Origin: Thermoplasmata archaeon
GTDB taxonomy: Archaea > Thermoplasmatota > Thermoplasmata > Lutacidiplasmatales > UBA184
Length of the DNA stretch: 8,001 nucleotides
Direction of reading: 5' to 3'
Assembly (NCBI GenBank): GCA_030043405.1
Contig: JASHXS010000141.1
Coordinates: 1-8,001, forward strand
Notes under the pieces: model-generated
Seen by the model: the letters and a program-made list of their open reading frames with translations, nothing else
What the model was told of the DNA's origin: nothing
Databases searched by the model: none
Part shown: one piece after another, positions 6,056 through 8,001 of the stretch
How the letters are laid out: every line of letters starts with the position of its first letter
Position numbering within the stretch: the first letter of the stretch is position 1
Position numbers and translations under genes: made by a program

Positions 6056-8001
6056 CTAAGAGGGTTGTGGCACGTCGGCACGGTCGCCCACCCCGCCCGG
6101 AGTCCTCGCGCGTAGTCGCGCCTGTTGTTGGGGATCGACGACCCACGCGGGTCGCCCGTCCGGCGTGGTACCGCGGGAGATGAGCCCGAGACGGCCCCAG
6201 TGGGACCCCGCCCGTCGTACGACGCGCCCCGTGGGGTCCGAGCGGGCGCGAAGCTCCTCGAGTCCCACGATGGCCGGGCGATCCGGGTCGAACGCCCGGG
6301 CGGCCTCCAAGAGCGCGCCCAACACTCCGGCGAACTCGGGATCAGCGGCCTCGCTCGAACCGTCCCCACTCGGGCCATCGGGAGACGGTCCCTCGATCGG
6401 TCCTGGACCGCCGGCCCTCTCGTGCGTCGCTTCGGACTCCGCCTCGGCGGAGTCGGGTTCGAATTGCGGCGGCCGGGCCGTCCGGACCCAGTGTACCTCC
6501 TGACCCTTCCCCAGAAGGGCGGCCGCGCGGCCCCGTGGCAGGGCCAACACCTCTTCGGCCCGGACCTGGTGGCTGGCCCGCGCGAACTCCCGGGCTTCCT
6601 CGGGGGAGCCGCGGAAGGCGACAAAGTCCGACACATTCGTCCAGACCGCTTCGCCGACCAATCGGGGGAGCGAGGCGATCGCCTGAGTGGCGAGGACCAC
6701 GTGGGCATTGCGGCGACGCCCGAGGCGGAGCATCTCGGCGAGGCTCTCGTGCGAGAACCATTGCGCCTCGTCCAGCAGCACGAAGGTCTTCGGTGTACCC
6801 GGCCGGGCGAGGAGCTCCGACCAGACGAGGGCCAGGTAGACCGACAGGAGGTAACGGGCCGCCGACTCGCCGACCGTAGCCGCGTCGCCGGAAATCAGGA
6901 CTAGGCGACCCGCCGCCACCAGGTCGCGGGTGTGCGCGCCCGACTCGGGCCGGCAGAGCATCCGGACGAGCACCGGGCTGCGGACGACCTCGTGGAGGAG
7001 CCGACGGGCCCCGTCCGCGTCCTCCGGTCGATCGCGGATCCGGTCCGCTAGCTCCCGGATCGGCTCGAGGTGGTCGGATGGCGCGGCTCGGCTGGTCCGC
7101 CCGCCGGTGCAGAGCAGCTGGTGAGCGTCGACCAGCGTGCCCTCCGGGAACGCCGCCGCCGCCCGGATCGCGCGCGTCACCATCTCCTCGAGACGAGGCC
7201 CCCAGAAGGCGGACTCTTCGAAGCGCCCGGCGCGGACGCGTCGGAGCGCGTGGACCAGGTCCCCCAGCCGACGCTCCGACCGGATCGCCTCCTCGGCGCC
7301 TCCGGGCTGGATGCCCTCGAGCGCGTTCACACCGGGACCGGGCTCGGCGGGAGAGACCCACGTCAGTCGGGCCCCATACGCCCTCGGCAGTTGGCGCCGG
7401 ATCGCCGCCGCCGTGTCGCCGAGGGGATCCAGGAGCACGAATCCGGCCGTCGGCGCGATTCGGAGCGCGAGGGAGGTCAACAGGGAACTCTTTCCCATGC
7501 CAGTTTCGCCGAGTAAGGCCATGTGCCGGCCCTGATGGGACTCGAGGAGCGGTCCCACGGGGCGCCCCTGCGGGTCGCGGCCGATAGCCAGGAGCGGACC
7601 CGGCGTGGGGGAAAGGGCGCCTCCCCCTGACGGGTCCGAGAGACCGGGCCAGAATGTCGCCCACTCGTCGAGCGTCGTCCATTCTCCGCGGACGGTTGAG
7701 GGCGACAACCGGGACCAGCGCGCGTACGGTCGGAACCGAAGTCCGTTCCCGCCGCTCGAGCGAACGATCGTTTCGACCACCCGGAGGAACCGCCCTCGAT
7801 CCGGCCAGGCCGGGGCAGCGGGGTCGACCCACGCCCGGACCCGGAGTCGACCGACGAGGGGCTGGGCGACCTCCCCGACGGACGCCTCTCGGAACCCGCG
7901 ACCGGACGGTGGGATCGCGCTCTGGAAGCTCATGCGGGCGCCCGGACCTGGTGTCCCCGACCGAGTGGTCCGGACCGGCGCCAGATGGACGGGGACCCAC
8001 T
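6056..8001 (-). CDS. HerA/VirD4-TraG-like motor ATPase, 5' end outside window
   Basis: This is a P-loop ATPase of the HerA/FtsK superfamily, close to the VirB4/VirD4/TraG group that pumps or couples DNA and protein through membranes. Counting from the ATG at 7933 (625 residues), Walker A GETGMGKSS is at 142-150, preceded by GRHMALL; FVLLDPLGD at 165-173 is the classic strand after it. FWGPRLEEMVTRA at 243-255 and Walker B TFVLLDEAQWF at 383-393 (D388, E389) follow, then HVVLATQ at 411-417, the polar strand of the clan. A low-complexity linker (about 490-535) leads to a small C-terminal domain, perhaps winged-helix. The frame stays open from 7933 to the window edge with a plausible coding sequence and no start codon, so the true start probably lies beyond the window. 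No membrane segment is visible in the part seen. No relaxase or other conjugation gene is present, so conjugation is not claimed. Confidence 0.82.
   Translation of the reverse strand, partial: WVPVHLAPVRTTRSGTPGPGARMSFQSAIPPSGRGFREASVGEVAQPLVGRLRVRAWVDPAAPAWPDRGRFLRVVETIVRSSGGNGLRFRPYARWSRLSPSTVRGEWTTLDEWATFWPGLSDPSGGGALSPTPGPLLAIGRDPQGRPVGPLLESHQGRHMALLGETGMGKSSLLTSLALRIAPTAGFVLLDPLGDTAAAIRRQLPRAYGARLTWVSPAEPGPGVNALEGIQPGGAEEAIRSERRLGDLVHALRRVRAGRFEESAFWGPRLEEMVTRAIRAAAAFPEGTLVDAHQLLCTGGRTSRAAPSDHLEPIRELADRIRDRPEDADGARRLLHEVVRSPVLVRMLCRPESGAHTRDLVAAGRLVLISGDAATVGESAARYLLSVYLALVWSELLARPGTPKTFVLLDEAQWFSHESLAEMLRLGRRRNAHVVLATQAIASLPRLVGEAVWTNVSDFVAFRGSPEEAREFARASHQVRAEEVLALPRGRAAALLGKGQEVHWVRTARPPQFEPDSAEAESEATHERAGGPGPIEGPSPDGPSGDGSSEAADPEFAGVLGALLEAARAFDPDRPAIVGLEELRARSDPTGRVVRRAGSHWGRLGLISRGTTPDGRPAWVVDPQQQARLRARTPGGVGDRADVPQPS

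Noticed and set aside
6342..8000. A 552-codon minus-strand open frame
   Set aside because: It is a shifted frame of the motor ATPase gene, very rich in Arg, Pro and Gly, with no motif. The Walker A and B motifs are in the other frame.
1..8001. CRISPR arrays, tRNA or rRNA genes, insertion sequences, tandem repeats
   Set aside because: I saw no regularly spaced repeats, no terminal inverted repeats with a transposase, and no RNA-gene signatures; almost all bases are accounted for by protein genes.

Overview
The window is a very G+C-rich, tightly packed stretch of archaeal chromosome. Archaeal origin is supported by ribosomal protein L15e, a GINS15/Gins51 replication subunit, a PAC2-type proteasome-assembly protein, a small Toprim protein of the UPF0292 type, and several KaiC/RAD55-like RecA-superfamily proteins. 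The gene set and high G+C would suit an uncultivated member of the Thermoplasmatota, but that placement is an inference from gene content only. No CRISPR array, rRNA, tRNA or insertion sequence is visible, and nearly every base is coding.

Layout. Left part (1-1865): rpl15e on the plus strand meets a minus-strand Toprim gene tail to tail with an 11-bp overlap. The Toprim gene and the plus-strand gins gene diverge from a 98-bp gap that holds a palindromic CTATAG box. The gins gene then runs 8 bp into the 3' end of the next minus-strand gene. Right part (1858-8001): six consecutive minus-strand genes form what looks like one operon or two stacked operons. In transcription order they are a HerA/VirD4-TraG-like ATPase (5' end outside the window), an intact KaiC-family ATPase, a short KaiC-like protein with no P-loop, a second KaiC-like protein with a ruined P-loop, a PAC2-family protein, and a MidA/NDUFAF7-type methyltransferase. 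The gaps are 23, 3, 2, 47 and 19 bp.

How they may work together. The left genes are housekeeping: ribosome, nucleic-acid maintenance and the replicative helicase complex. The most distinctive element is the trio of KaiC-like genes: one catalytic subunit followed, almost without gaps, by two apparent non-catalytic relatives. This suggests a mixed RecA-fold assembly with one working ATPase and two regulatory or structural partners. A HerA/TraG-type motor ATPase sits directly upstream, so the four may form a functional module; this is inferred from gene order and motif loss only. The PAC2 and MidA genes downstream may belong to the same transcript or may start from their own weak promoter in the 47-bp gap.
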